Shown in pieces: positions 43,536-51,966 of a stretch of 64,000 nucleotides of DNA (position 1 is the stretch's first letter; each line of letters begins with the position of its first letter). Under the pieces are notes generated by a model. It made no database searches. It was given only the letters and a program-made list of their open reading frames with translations, and was not told where the DNA came from. The DNA comes from CBDCFV01 sp965261795 (GTDB lineage Bacteria > Chloroflexota > Dehalococcoidia > Lucifugimonadales > UBA3495): NCBI GenBank assembly GCA_965261795.1, contig OZ253476.1, positions 4,464,001-4,528,000 on the forward strand. The letters run 5' to 3'. The translations under genes and the position numbers were made by a program.

Positions 43536-44870
43536 CTAAAGCGTCGGCAAATACCGTGAAACCTCGTAGTCGGTCACCGTCGCCCGGTACTCTTCCCACT
43601 CGATCTTCTTGTTTCTTATGAAACTGTTGAAGGTGTATTCGCCCAGTGTTTCACGCAGCAGGTCACTGTCTTCGGCCACCGCAATTGCCGATCCCAAGCT
43701 GGTGGGCAAGGTCTTGATGTTTCGGGACTCGCGCTCCTCCGACGACATGGCAAACACGTTGCCCTCCACCGGCGGCGGCGGGTATTCCTCTTCGATTCCC
43801 TTGAGTCCCGCCGCCAGCATGGCGCTGAAGGCGAGATAAGAGTTGCACGCCGGGTCCGGCGCGCGATACTCCACCCGCACCGAGCTTTCGTACCCAGGTT
43901 TGTAAGCCGGCACGCGGATCAGGTCCGACCTGTTCACGTGGGACCAGGAAATGTACACCGGCGCTTCGAATCCCGGCGCCAGTCGTTTGTAGGAGTTTAC
44001 CCACTGGTTCGTCACCAAGGTGATCTCCGGCGCGTGCCTGACCAAGCCGGCAATGAAACGTTTTCCTGTCAACGACAAGTGATGTTCATCATCCTGATCG
44101 TGGAACACGTTCTTGTTGCCTTGGAACAACGATTGGTGGGTGTGCATCCCGGAGCCGTTCATACCGGTTATCGGCTTGGGCATGAACGAGGCGTAGGCAC
44201 CCCGCAGCAGGGCCAGTTCCTTGATTACCAGCTTGGCGGTCATCACCGAGTCGGCCATGGTCAGCGCGTCGGTGTATTGCAGGTCGATTTCATGCTGGCC
44301 GTGGGCGGCCTCATGGTGAGAGTACTTCACCGGAACCCCCATTTCAGCCAGGTTCAATACGGTGTCCCGCCGCAGATCGGCGGAGGACGGGCCGGAGAGT
44401 TGGTCGAAGTAGCCGCTGTCGTCCAGAGGCTCAGGGGTATGGGCGTTCTTGAAGTAGAAAAACTCCAGTTCCGGCCCCACGTAGTAGGTAAATCCCAAAC
44501 GTGACAGACGCTCCAGGTTGCGCTTGAGAACGAAACGCGGGTCCCCGACAAACGGCTCGCCCTTTGGAGTGCGTATATCGCAAAACATCCTGGCCACGGC
44601 GTTTTGCCGCGGCCGCCAAGGCAGGAGTTGAAAGGTGGAAGGGTCGGGAAAGGCCCTCATGTCGCTCTCATTGGTCCGGTCAAATCCCTCGATTACGGCC
44701 CCATCGAACCCCACGCCCTGTTCAATGGCGTCCTCCAAGTCCTCGACGTTAATAGCAAAACCCTTCAGGTTGCCCAAAATGTCGCTGAACCAGAGGCGCA
44801 CGAACTGTACGTCGTTTTCTCTGGCGTTCCTTAGAACGAAGTCCCGCTCGGCAGCCCAATCCTGACTCAT
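43536..44870 (-). CDS. glnA: Glutamine synthetase type I
   Basis: 444 residues, the length of the GSI-alpha subtype. Seen: LWFSDILGNLKGF, GPELEFFYF and HEAAHGQHEIDL (metal and ammonium sites), MNGSGMHTHQSL, NSYKRLAPGFEAP and the late SRYLP. The Tyr adenylylation loop of the beta subtype is not apparent. It makes glutamine from glutamate, ammonia and ATP. GGAGG lies before the ATG. The glnII terminator stands between it and glnII, so it is a separate unit. Confidence 0.95.
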   Translation of the reverse strand: MSQDWAAERDFVLRNARENDVQFVRLWFSDILGNLKGFAINVEDLEDAIEQGVGFDGAVIEGFDRTNESDMRAFPDPSTFQLLPWRPRQNAVARMFCDIRTPKGEPFVGDPRFVLKRNLERLSRLGFTYYVGPELEFFYFKNAHTPEPLDDSGYFDQLSGPSSADLRRDTVLNLAEMGVPVKYSHHEAAHGQHEIDLQYTDALTMADSVMTAKLVIKELALLRGAYASFMPKPITGMNGSGMHTHQSLFQGNKNVFHDQDDEHHLSLTGKRFIAGLVRHAPEITLVTNQWVNSYKRLAPGFEAPVYISWSHVNRSDLIRVPAYKPGYESSVRVEYRAPDPACNSYLAFSAMLAAGLKGIEEEYPPPPVEGNVFAMSSEERESRNIKTLPTSLGSAIAVAEDSDLLRETLGEYTFNSFIRNKKIEWEEYRATVTDYEVSRYLPTL

Positions 44871-44940
44871 GAACCAGCCTCCAGAATGAACTCCTGTACC
44901 CGTTTACTCTATTCGTTATCAGCGCAGATTGAAAGCTTTA

Positions 44941-44983
44941 AGAAAGCAGCGACGCCGGTCTCAAGAATGAGGACCGGCGTCGC
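44941..44983 (-). terminator. Terminator of glnII
   Basis: GCGACGCCGGT (44949-44959) pairs exactly with ACCGGCGTCGC (44973-44983), the loop itself holding CTCA/TGAG. Read on the minus strand the stem is followed by TGCTTTCTT. Confidence 0.75.
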
Positions 44984-45008
44984 AATTGGTAGCCTTTCCG
45001 GAGATTTG

Positions 45009-46022
45009 TTAAGCGGCGGCCAACACCGCTTCGGAGACCGTTTCCATTATCAATCGGGTCACCACGTAGGGGTCGCAGTTGGCGTTGGGGCGCCGGTCTT
45101 CAATGTAACCCTTGCCGTCGCGGTGCACCTGCCAAGGAATTCGCACCGAGGCTCCCCGGTCGGAGACTCCATAGCGGAACTCCCGGTAGGAACAGGTCTC
45201 GTGAAGGCCGGTAAGCCGCTCCTCAATGCGGTGCCCGTAATTGGCGATATGCAAATCGTGACGGGTCTGCAAAGCTTCCGCCGCGAAGACGCAGGCGTCG
45301 TAGTTCTCCCGCATCTCTTTGGTGGAGAAGTTGGTATGCGCCCCGGCGCCGTTCCAGTCGCCCTTTACAGGCTTGGGGTCCAAGGTCGCGCTGGCATTGT
45401 GTCTCTCTCCGATACGGTAGAGCAGCCACCGGGCCACCCACAGGTGGTCGGCCGCAGTTGGCGAGCCTATCGGACCAATCTGGAACTCCCACTGCGCGGG
45501 CATCACTTCACCATTGATGCCGGAAAACATCAGGCCGGCGTACAGGCAGGCGTCCATGTGCTCTTCCACTATGGGACGGCCAAACACTTCGTCAAACCCT
45601 ACGCCGCAGTAGTAACCCCCTTGGGGAGCAGGAAAGCCGTTGTTCGGCCAGCCGAGGGGCTTAATGCCTTCAAAGAAAGTGTATTCCTGCTCTATGCCGA
45701 ACCAGTAGTCCATGTCTTTGTACCGCTCAGCGGCGGCGGCGCAGGCGGCCCGGGTGTTGGTCGTATGGGGCGTCATGTCGGGCAGCAGGACTTCGCACAT
45801 GACCAGCTTGTTGTTCCCGCCGCGCACCGGGTCGGGACAAACAAAGACCGGATTCAGAACGCAGTCCGAGTTTTCGCCCGGCGCTTGGTTGGTGCTGGAG
45901 CCATCGAACCCCCATAGGGGCGGTTCCTCACCCACTGGAACGATTTTGCCTTTAGAGCGGAGCTTGGCCGTGGGCTGTTGACCGTCTACCCAGATATATT
46001 CCGCCTTGTAGAATTCTGCCAT
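45009..46022 (-). CDS. glnII: Glutamine synthetase type II (eukaryotic-like)
   Basis: 337 residues. LWGFDGSSTNQAPGENSD, WFGIEQEYTF, GDWNGAGAHTNFST and YREFRYGVSDRGASVRIP are the type II blocks. With glnA the cell has two unrelated glutamine synthetases, as in some actinobacteria and rhizobia. GAGAGG precedes the ATG, inside a 17-bp tandem duplication. A 27-codon membrane-peptide gene lies upstream on the same strand, and both are probably driven by the promoter near 46400. Confidence 0.95.
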   Translation of the reverse strand: MAEFYKAEYIWVDGQQPTAKLRSKGKIVPVGEEPPLWGFDGSSTNQAPGENSDCVLNPVFVCPDPVRGGNNKLVMCEVLLPDMTPHTTNTRAACAAAAERYKDMDYWFGIEQEYTFFEGIKPLGWPNNGFPAPQGGYYCGVGFDEVFGRPIVEEHMDACLYAGLMFSGINGEVMPAQWEFQIGPIGSPTAADHLWVARWLLYRIGERHNASATLDPKPVKGDWNGAGAHTNFSTKEMRENYDACVFAAEALQTRHDLHIANYGHRIEERLTGLHETCSYREFRYGVSDRGASVRIPWQVHRDGKGYIEDRRPNANCDPYVVTRLIMETVSEAVLAAA

Positions 46023-46264
46023 TATGCTTACCTCTCCGATGGTATTGGGGGTCCGATGGTATTGAGCGTACTCTCTGAAAATAATTGTAAGGGTTTCCGG
46101 CTATGTGAGATAGCCCTTTGGAGCAACTTTCCCAATCCGATTGGCGTTCTGGAAAAGCGGAAGTCCATGCTCTGGAGAAGTCCCCAAGCATGGACTTTCA
46201 GGGACCACTTACCCTGGCGTGTGCCCAACAGTCCATTGGCCGATCCGTTGGTGGGATTAAGAAA
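46023..46264. other. Leader between the small membrane peptide and glnII
   Basis: Contains two features, read on the minus strand: a perfect 11-bp stem AAGTCCATGCT / AGCATGGACTT (46161-46171, 46187-46197) around a 15-base loop, and a direct repeat TCCGATGGTATTG (46035-46047, 46052-46064) just before the glnII ribosome site. No T-tract follows the stem. Could be an attenuator or an mRNA processing signal; nothing matches a riboswitch I know. Confidence 0.4.
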
Positions 46265-46348
46265 TTACTTCTTCAGGAGTTTCTTGGGAAGCACCACCCA
46301 CAAACCGAATAAACCCAGGAACGCAACCCCTGCTGCTATTGCCTCCAT
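46265..46348 (-). CDS. 27-residue small membrane protein, unannotated
   Basis: ATG 46348 to TAA 46265. It begins MEAIAAGVAF, continues with a single hydrophobic helix LGLFGLWVVLP and ends KKLLKK, i.e. one membrane span with a basic tail. AAGGAGGG lies four bases before the ATG, the best ribosome site in this region. It sits between amtB and glnII and directly downstream of the phased repeat boxes, so it is probably induced with glnII under nitrogen control. Function unknown; a regulator of AmtB or glutamine synthetase is a guess. Confidence 0.7.
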   Translation of the reverse strand: MEAIAAGVAFLGLFGLWVVLPKKLLKK

Positions 46349-46402
46349 GCTTCCCTCCTTTCAGTTCATAAATAGTCGTTACTTACCATTCTAGGCAGCG
46401 GT

Positions 46403-46451
46403 GTTACAGACAATTTACAAACTTGTAAACTCTTTGTTACAGATTTCACAT
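46403..46451 (-). promoter_or_regulatory. 11-bp phased half-sites, probable GlnR/OmpR-family operator
   Basis: Half-sites GTTAC (46403), TTTAC (46414), GTAAA (46425), GTTAC (46436) and CACAT (46447) start every 11 bases, the last being the weakest. Equivalent reading: two 18-bp inverted repeats, TGTTA-N8-TTACA and TGTAA-N8-TTACA, 22 bp apart. The following minus-strand -10 is TAGAAT (46388-46393) with no good -35, as expected for an activator-dependent promoter. Confidence 0.6.
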
Positions 46452-46505
46452 TCTTCACATCGCGCCCAAGGCGAATGCCAGGCAAACCGTCATCGCGCGG
46501 TCCAA

Positions 46506-46544
46506 TCAAAAAGCGCCGGGGACCCTGGAGGGCTCCCGGCGCTT
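46506..46544 (-). terminator. Rho-independent terminator of amtB
   Basis: On the minus strand AAGCGCCGGG (46544-46535) pairs with CCCGGCGCTT (46520-46511) and runs into TTTTT. Confidence 0.88.
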
Positions 46545-46591
46545 GGCCGCCGTTGCGACGGCAGGGAACGGTTGCTTCCCGTTGCGGTCTG

Positions 46592-47905
46592 CTAGTCCGC
46601 CGGATAGGCGATTAGTCCGTGTTCAGCAAGGTCCAGCCCTTCCATCTCTTCCTCCTCCGTCGCCCTCACTCCCATCGTCGCTTTCAGGACTGCAAACAGC
46701 GCAAAGCCTGTGACCAGGGCCCATGCCAATACCACGCCCATGCTGATCAATTGTGATACTATCTGCGCCCCGTTGCCTCCGATCAAGCCTGTCACTCCGT
46801 TGTTGCCGTTGGCGAATATTCCCACCGCCAATATCCCCCAGAGTCCGGTGGTGCCATGCACCGAAATCGCGCCGACCGGGTCGTCGATTTTGAGCACGTT
46901 TTCGATGAACGCTACAGAGGCCATCATGATCGGCGCGGCTACGGCGCCTATCACCACGGCGGACCACGGTTCGACGAAAGCCACCGGGGCCGTAATGCCC
47001 ACCAGACCGGCCAGGGCGCCGTTACAGGCGATCAATATGTCCGTGCGGCCCGTCCGAACCAATTGAATGTAAAGGGCGACTACCGCACCGGTTGCGCCCG
47101 CGAGCAGCGTGTTCACCGCGTTGAGGCCGATGGAGTCGCCGGTGTTGATGTTGAACCCGAACCAGCCAAAGAACAGGATGAACGTCCCTATGACTACGTA
47201 TGGGATGTTATGCCCGGACAGTACATTCGCCGAACCGTCGGCATTGAACTTGCCTTTGCGGGCCCCCACGACTACCGCTCCGGCGAGGGCTATGAAGCCG
47301 CCCACTGCGTGCACCACTCCCGAACCGGCGTAGTCCGCGGCCGCCGGAAGTCCAATGACTTCGAGATTGCCCAACCATCCGCCACCCCATACCCAGTGAC
47401 CGTACAGGGGATAGATTACCGCCCCGATAATGAAGCTGTAGGCCAGGTAGGCCTGGATCTTGGTCCACTCGGCCACTGCGCCCGCCACGATAGTAGCGGC
47501 AGTGCCGGCAAAGACCATCTGGAACACCCAGTCAACGTAGGTCTGCCCATCGGCCGCTTCCGTCAGGAAGAAGTTGGTGGTTCCAGCAATCCCCATGGCC
47601 GAGGTGCCCCACATGAGGGCGAAGCCAAAGGCCCAGAACGACAGGGACGCGATGGCAAAGTCCATGAAACTCTTCGTCATATAGTTGGTCGTGTTTTTGG
47701 ACCTTATCAACCCGGCGCCCAAAAAGGCGAATCCTGCCTGCATGAAGAACACCAGGAAAGCCCCAACCATCCAGATAACATTGGCGCCCTGGTCTAATTT
47801 TTCCGCATCCGAGGTAATGTCCTGGGCAAAGGCCACGTTGTACCCCGTTAGAATCCCCGCTGCCAGCAGACCCACCATGGCGATAATCAATACCCGGCGC
47901 ATCAT
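46592..47905 (-). CDS. amtB: Ammonium transporter
   Basis: 437 residues. A signal-like first helix ends at FAQDI, followed by eleven membrane helices. AFLGAGLIRSKNT, the His pair region (YAGSGVVHAVGG, ISVHGTTGLWG) and a conserved C-terminal GLDLAEHG cytoplasmic tail are all present. It imports ammonium and usually binds a PII protein; no glnK is in the window. The ATG at 47905 (GAGG six bases before) is preferred to a start 64 codons upstream that lacks transporter sequence and would cover the regulatory boxes. Confidence 0.95.
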   Translation of the reverse strand: MMRRVLIIAMVGLLAAGILTGYNVAFAQDITSDAEKLDQGANVIWMVGAFLVFFMQAGFAFLGAGLIRSKNTTNYMTKSFMDFAIASLSFWAFGFALMWGTSAMGIAGTTNFFLTEAADGQTYVDWVFQMVFAGTAATIVAGAVAEWTKIQAYLAYSFIIGAVIYPLYGHWVWGGGWLGNLEVIGLPAAADYAGSGVVHAVGGFIALAGAVVVGARKGKFNADGSANVLSGHNIPYVVIGTFILFFGWFGFNINTGDSIGLNAVNTLLAGATGAVVALYIQLVRTGRTDILIACNGALAGLVGITAPVAFVEPWSAVVIGAVAAPIMMASVAFIENVLKIDDPVGAISVHGTTGLWGILAVGIFANGNNGVTGLIGGNGAQIVSQLISMGVVLAWALVTGFALFAVLKATMGVRATEEEEMEGLDLAEHGLIAYPAD

Positions 47906-48221
47906 TTCACACCTCTCGAGGGAGAATTTGTCCCACTCTATGGCAGACCTGTTACGCCGGTATTGCCGATTTGTTACGTTGCAATTGCGAGTTTGTGACA
48001 GGAATATTAACGCCGTGACGCGGTTCCGTTGGGGGTCTACATGCCCAGGACAAAGCGTAGGCAGTGTGATACCAGACCGTAAATCTTCTGTTGACACGCG
48101 ATTGCCTCAACGTTAGCATTGGGCCTAAGTCGATCTCATCAAAACCTTGGCCCATGGCAGCCGTCGCGGGACCACAGCGACGCTGCATTGTCCGCCAGAT
48201 GCGGTTACCAGGAGGTGAAAA
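47906..48221. other. 316-bp divergent region amtB / dsrE-like genes
   Basis: No ORF. Contains the phased boxes at 47951-47999 and, further right, sequence without recognisable signals apart from the AGGAGG ribosome site before 48222. Confidence 0.5.
47951..47999 (-). promoter_or_regulatory. 11-bp phased half-sites upstream of amtB, probable GlnR/OmpR-family operator
   Basis: Exact series GTTAC-N6-ATTGC-N6-GTTAC-N6-ATTGC-N6-GTGAC with starts at 47951, 47962, 47973, 47984 and 47995. This is the a-site/b-site layout (22-bp boxes) known for actinobacterial GlnR. It lies 46-94 bases before the amtB ATG. Confidence 0.65.
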
Positions 48222-48557
48222 TTGGCCGCTTACTTATTGATAGAGTCCCGGGACCCATTCGAATATGCCGACACCACCTACATGTACGACCTCGCCGGCA
48301 ACTTGGCGGAACGCGGGAACAACGTCACCCTGTTTCTCATTCAGAACGGCGTGTTCTGTGCCCGGAAAAATGTTAAAGACAACCCGGTTACAACCCTGCG
48401 CAGCAGCGCCCCCTCGGTGACCGTACAGGCCGACGATTTCTCCTTGAGGGAAAGGGGGATTTCCACCGGGAACCTTGAAGAGGGTGTATCGGTTTCCAAC
48501 GTTGACAACCTGGTCGACAGATTGGTGGACAGTAACACCAAAGTCGTCTGGCATTAA
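48222..48557 (+). CDS. DsrE-family protein, subunit 1
   Basis: 111 residues. The DsrE/TusD-like fold: YLLIESRDPFEYADTTYMYDLAGNLAERGNNVTLFL, with a single Cys46 in NGVFCARKN. TTG start with AGGAGG six bases before it. First of three consecutive plus-strand genes of related fold, as in tusBCD or dsrEFH sulfur-relay complexes. Confidence 0.75.
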   Translation: MAAYLLIESRDPFEYADTTYMYDLAGNLAERGNNVTLFLIQNGVFCARKNVKDNPVTTLRSSAPSVTVQADDFSLRERGISTGNLEEGVSVSNVDNLVDRLVDSNTKVVWH

Positions 48558-48586
48558 GTCCAACAGCAAACTTTAAGGAGATCATT

Positions 48587-48976
48587 GTGGCAAAGCTAAC
48601 GATCGCATTGATGGACTCACCTTACGAATCAGGCACCACAACCACGGCCATGCGCATCGTCGACGCGGCAGTCAAGAAGGGCCACAGCGTCAACGTCTTC
48701 GCTTACGAGGGTGCGGTAAGCCTGACCATAAAGGACCAGGCCCCGCATCCCAACCCGGTCAAGGGCACCTCGGTCGAGGAACAGGACCATCCCACCACCG
48801 CCAACTTTGTCGCAGGGCTGCTGGCCACCGGCAAAGTGGACTGGATCAACTGCGGCATGTGCGTGGATGAACGGGGCGCGGGGAACTGGATCGACGGCGC
48901 AAGGCGCGGGGGGCCGCCCGACTTGGTCAACTGGTCTAATGAAAGCGACAACACCCTGATTATGGGTACGAGATAG
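48587..48976 (+). CDS. DsrE/TusD-like sulfur-relay protein, subunit 2
   Basis: 129 residues. IALMDSPYESGTTTTAMRIVDAA and, late, WINCGMCVDERGAGNW with Cys89 and Cys92; the second Cys fits the persulfide-carrying position of DsrE/TusD. GTG start, AAGGAG close upstream. Confidence 0.8.
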   Translation: MAKLTIALMDSPYESGTTTTAMRIVDAAVKKGHSVNVFAYEGAVSLTIKDQAPHPNPVKGTSVEEQDHPTTANFVAGLLATGKVDWINCGMCVDERGAGNWIDGARRGGPPDLVNWSNESDNTLIMGTR

Positions 48977-48985
48977 GAGGCCGCC

Positions 48986-49369
48986 GTGGCTAAGATTTTG
49001 TCCATTGTAGAACGCGCTTATCACGGGACCATTGAAGAGCAGGATGACACCATCCTGTGGGTCAGCCACATGTTCAAAAACGCCGGGGCCGATATCTCCA
49101 TCCTCCTTCGGGGCAATGCGGTGAACTATGCTGTCATGGGGCAGGACGCCAGCGGTCTCACCTTTGGCTCCGTCGCCTTGGACGTGCCGCCGACGCTGGA
49201 CCAGGACATCGTCAACCTCATCTCCGCCGACGTGCCGACCTACGCGGTCAAAGAGGACCTGGAGGACCGCGGCATTGGTCAGGACGAATTGGCAGACGGA
49301 TTGAAGGTGATCAGCCGGAACGAGATCGCGGACTTGTACGATTCGCACGACTCCATTTGGCACTGGTAG
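48986..49369 (+). CDS. DsrF/DsrH-like sulfur-relay protein, subunit 3
   Basis: 127 residues. MAKILSIVERAYHGTIEEQD start, then VPTYAVKEDLEDRGIG and LKVISRNEIADLYD, like TusB/DsrH, ending in Trp. GTG start nine bases after the preceding stop. The three genes likely form one hetero-oligomer that carries sulfur; no dsrAB or mnmA is near. Confidence 0.75.
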   Translation: MAKILSIVERAYHGTIEEQDDTILWVSHMFKNAGADISILLRGNAVNYAVMGQDASGLTFGSVALDVPPTLDQDIVNLISADVPTYAVKEDLEDRGIGQDELADGLKVISRNEIADLYDSHDSIWHW

Positions 49370-49440
49370 CGGACGTGGCTTGACTAACGCTGACGTATGG
49401 CGGGGCCTTTTGTATGTTGTCGGCGGTCTCCTCCTTCCCA

Positions 49441-49476
49441 TTGATAAGAGATTCCAGCTTGATAAGAGATTCCAGC
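49441..49476. repeat. 18-bp tandem duplication
   Basis: TTGATAAGAGATTCCAGC occurs twice head to tail in the gap before ftsH. A short open frame through it has no ribosome site. Confidence 0.9.
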
Positions 49477-49585
49477 CTCGTAGTCAAAAGGTCCTGCAGC
49501 GCATAATCCCCTCCGGATGCCCTTGTAAAATCACCAACCTTGTTCGTAATATGCAGCCGGTGGGGCCAATTAGCCTCATCGGGTT

Positions 49586-49614
49586 TTGCATTTTGTCCAC
49601 CAGTCCATTATCAT
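49586..49614 (+). promoter_or_regulatory. Promoter of ftsH
   Basis: TTGCAT (49586-49591), 17 bases, TATCAT (49609-49614), about 54 bases before the ftsH start. Confidence 0.45.
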
Positions 49615-49667
49615 CGTATTCGCCAATACACAAAAGGTCTTTGGGATAGGAACCTCAAGAGGCTGGA

Positions 49668-51647
49668 ATGGGAAGCAATCGATGGCTAAGAAATAGCTTC
49701 GTTTACCTGCTGGTCATCATCGGCGTCATTGTCATCTTCTATACCCTGTTGCCTGGTATAGGGGGCGGGAACGAGTTGCCTATAACGACCGTTATATCGA
49801 TGGCCAAAAACAACGAGATCCGGGAGATTATCGCCGACGGCAAAAAGCTTACTGTTGTCCCCGAGCCTGGCAGCAGGGTCGGGAACGACCGGTTCACCAG
49901 CCGCGTCGGCACCAACACTGAGGTGATGACCCTTCTAGTGGAAAGCGGCGTCGCAATTGGCCCACCCAACGGGGTCACGGTGAATTACAAGGGTGGAGGC
50001 GGACTCGGCAGCGTCTTTGGACTCTTGATCAACTTCCTTCCGCTGATATTCTTCGGCGGCCTCATCCTGTTTATGATGCGGCAAGCCCAGGGAAGCAATA
50101 ACCAGACCCTTAGTTTCGGGCGCAGCAGAGCGCGCATGGTGCCCCTCAACCGCCCCACGGTAACCTTCACAGACGTTGCGGGTGTGGACGAGGCCAAAGC
50201 CGAACTGCAGGAGGTCGTGGAGTTCCTCAAGTTCCCGGAACGGTTCCTTTCCTTGGGAGCCAGGATCCCCAAGGGAGTGCTTCTGGTAGGCCAACCGGGA
50301 ACGGGAAAGACCTTGCTGGCACGGGCGGTAGCCGGAGAAGCTGGTGTGCCGTTCTTCCATATCAGCGGCAGCGAATTCGTTGAGATGTTCGTTGGCGTAG
50401 GCGCCGCCAGGGTCAGGGACCTCTTCGACCAAGCCAAGCGGAATTCCCCTTGTATCGTGTTCGTCGACGAAATCGACGCAGTGGGGCGTCATCGGGGGGC
50501 CGGCTTGGGCGGCGGCCACGACGAGCGCGAGCAGACCCTGAACCAGATCCTGGTGGAAATGGACGGGTTCGAGACCAACAACAACATCATAGTGCTGGCA
50601 GCCACCAACAGGCCGGATATTCTGGACCCGGCTTTGCTCCGGCCGGGGCGCTTCGACCGGCGGGTAACCCTTGACCTGCCCGACATCAAGGGCCGAATGG
50701 CTATCTTGAAGGTCCATGCCGCCGGCAAACCGCTGGCGCCGGAGATCTCTATGGAAAGCCTGGCCAAGGAAACCCCCGGATTCAGCGGGGCGGACCTTGC
50801 CAACTTGGTGAACGAGGCGGCAATCCTGACCGCCAGAGCAAACAAGAAGACTATCTACATGACCGAGTTCGAAGAAGCGGTAGACCGGATCATCGCCGGG
50901 CCCGAACGCAAGAGCAGGGTCATCAGTTCGCGGGAAAAGGAAATGACCGCTTATCACGAGGCAGGTCACGCCCTGGTAGCCCACATACTGCCCCATGCCG
51001 ACCGGGTCCATAAAATCTCCATAGTGTCACGGGGCAACATGGGAGGGCACACGTCGTTGTTGCCCGACGAAGACCGCTACCTCTGGACCAAGAACCAGTT
51101 CAGCGACATGCTCTCCGTAACTATGGGCGGCCGCGTAGCCGAAGAGCTGATTTTCGATGAGGTCACCACGGGCGCCAGCAACGACTTGGAGCGCGCAACC
51201 AAGGTGGCTCTCAGCATGATCAAGCGGTACGGCATGAGTTCCGCCTTGGGGCCTCGTACTTTTGGCAAGGTGCAGGAACTGGTGTTCCTGGGGCGGGAGA
51301 TCAGCGAGGAACGGGACTATGGAGACAAGGTCGCCGAGGAAATCGACGAAGAAGTCAAGGTTCTCATCAACGGGGCCTACCGGGTTGCCCAGGAGCTACT
51401 AATCACCAACAAGCCCAAGCTGGTGCAGCTTTCAGAGTACCTGATTGAACACGAGACCATCAACGCCGTGACCCTTGCCTGGCTGATCGACGATAGGGAG
51501 ATCGGGGAAGGCCCGGAAACGCCGGCCATCCTGCCCGACGCTCCTCCGTACTCACCTGCGCCGCCGCAAGCCCCTATAGCCCAGCCTGCGCCGACGCTTT
51601 CCGGCAACAGCGCACCGTTGCCGGCCTCGGGCGACTCCGACGATTGA
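49668..51647 (+). CDS. ftsH: ATP-dependent zinc metalloprotease FtsH
   Basis: 659 residues. Membrane helices at about 9-29 and 116-137 frame an external loop. The AAA domain has Walker A GQPGTGKT (208-215), Walker B IVFVDEID and an SRH; the protease site is HEAGH (430-434). A Pro/Ala-rich tail ends the protein. It degrades misassembled membrane proteins and is held in check by HflK-HflC, whose genes follow after one small convergent gene. Confidence 0.97.
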   Translation: MGSNRWLRNSFVYLLVIIGVIVIFYTLLPGIGGGNELPITTVISMAKNNEIREIIADGKKLTVVPEPGSRVGNDRFTSRVGTNTEVMTLLVESGVAIGPPNGVTVNYKGGGGLGSVFGLLINFLPLIFFGGLILFMMRQAQGSNNQTLSFGRSRARMVPLNRPTVTFTDVAGVDEAKAELQEVVEFLKFPERFLSLGARIPKGVLLVGQPGTGKTLLARAVAGEAGVPFFHISGSEFVEMFVGVGAARVRDLFDQAKRNSPCIVFVDEIDAVGRHRGAGLGGGHDEREQTLNQILVEMDGFETNNNIIVLAATNRPDILDPALLRPGRFDRRVTLDLPDIKGRMAILKVHAAGKPLAPEISMESLAKETPGFSGADLANLVNEAAILTARANKKTIYMTEFEEAVDRIIAGPERKSRVISSREKEMTAYHEAGHALVAHILPHADRVHKISIVSRGNMGGHTSLLPDEDRYLWTKNQFSDMLSVTMGGRVAEELIFDEVTTGASNDLERATKVALSMIKRYGMSSALGPRTFGKVQELVFLGREISEERDYGDKVAEEIDEEVKVLINGAYRVAQELLITNKPKLVQLSEYLIEHETINAVTLAWLIDDREIGEGPETPAILPDAPPYSPAPPQAPIAQPAPTLSGNSAPLPASGDSDD

Positions 51648-51679
51648 CCCTAACTTTCCTCAGACAATCGGTACCGTGA

Positions 51680-51720
51680 AAGGCGCGAATTCCTGCTTAC
51701 GCAGAGTTCGCGCCTTCTTC
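51680..51720. terminator. Convergent terminator of ftsH and the small gene at 51697
   Basis: AAGGCGCGAA (51680-51689) pairs with TTCGCGCCTT (51707-51716), followed on the plus strand by CTTCT. It overlaps the last 20 bases of the minus-strand gene. Confidence 0.7.
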
Positions 51721-51966
51721 TGCCTCGATGGGCAACTGCCGGTAGTAGATGCCCCAGTCCTGCATCAGTTCCTTTACCGACGGCTGTTTCAACGCGATTA
51801 GCTCGCGGAAAAACCCGGCCAATGCGTGGGCTGGCATCATCTCTTGCGAGCACACCCAACTCCGCTGGGCCGGGACCACGTAGATTAACCCGCTTTGATG
51901 TTCGCACGTCGCTTGGATCCGGGTCATCCCATCACTTGGTGTCACAGTCAGTCCGGTTTCAGCCAT
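51697..51966 (-). CDS. Hypothetical 89-residue protein
   Basis: GGAGG lies nine bases before ATG 51966, which supports a real gene. The sequence (TRIQATCEHQSGLIYVVPAQ...DWGIYYRQLPIEAEEG) has two Cys, no signal peptide and no membrane helix; the family is not recognised. It is convergent with ftsH and shares its terminator. Confidence 0.6.
   Translation of the reverse strand: MAETGLTVTPSDGMTRIQATCEHQSGLIYVVPAQRSWVCSQEMMPAHALAGFFRELIALKQPSVKELMQDWGIYYRQLPIEAEEGANSA

Noticed and set aside
43966..43975. TTCGAATCCC as a tRNA T-arm
   Set aside because: It is coding sequence inside glnA and no cloverleaf forms around it.
49380..49649. 89-codon frame before ftsH
   Set aside because: It runs through an 18-bp tandem repeat and the ftsH promoter and has no ribosome site.
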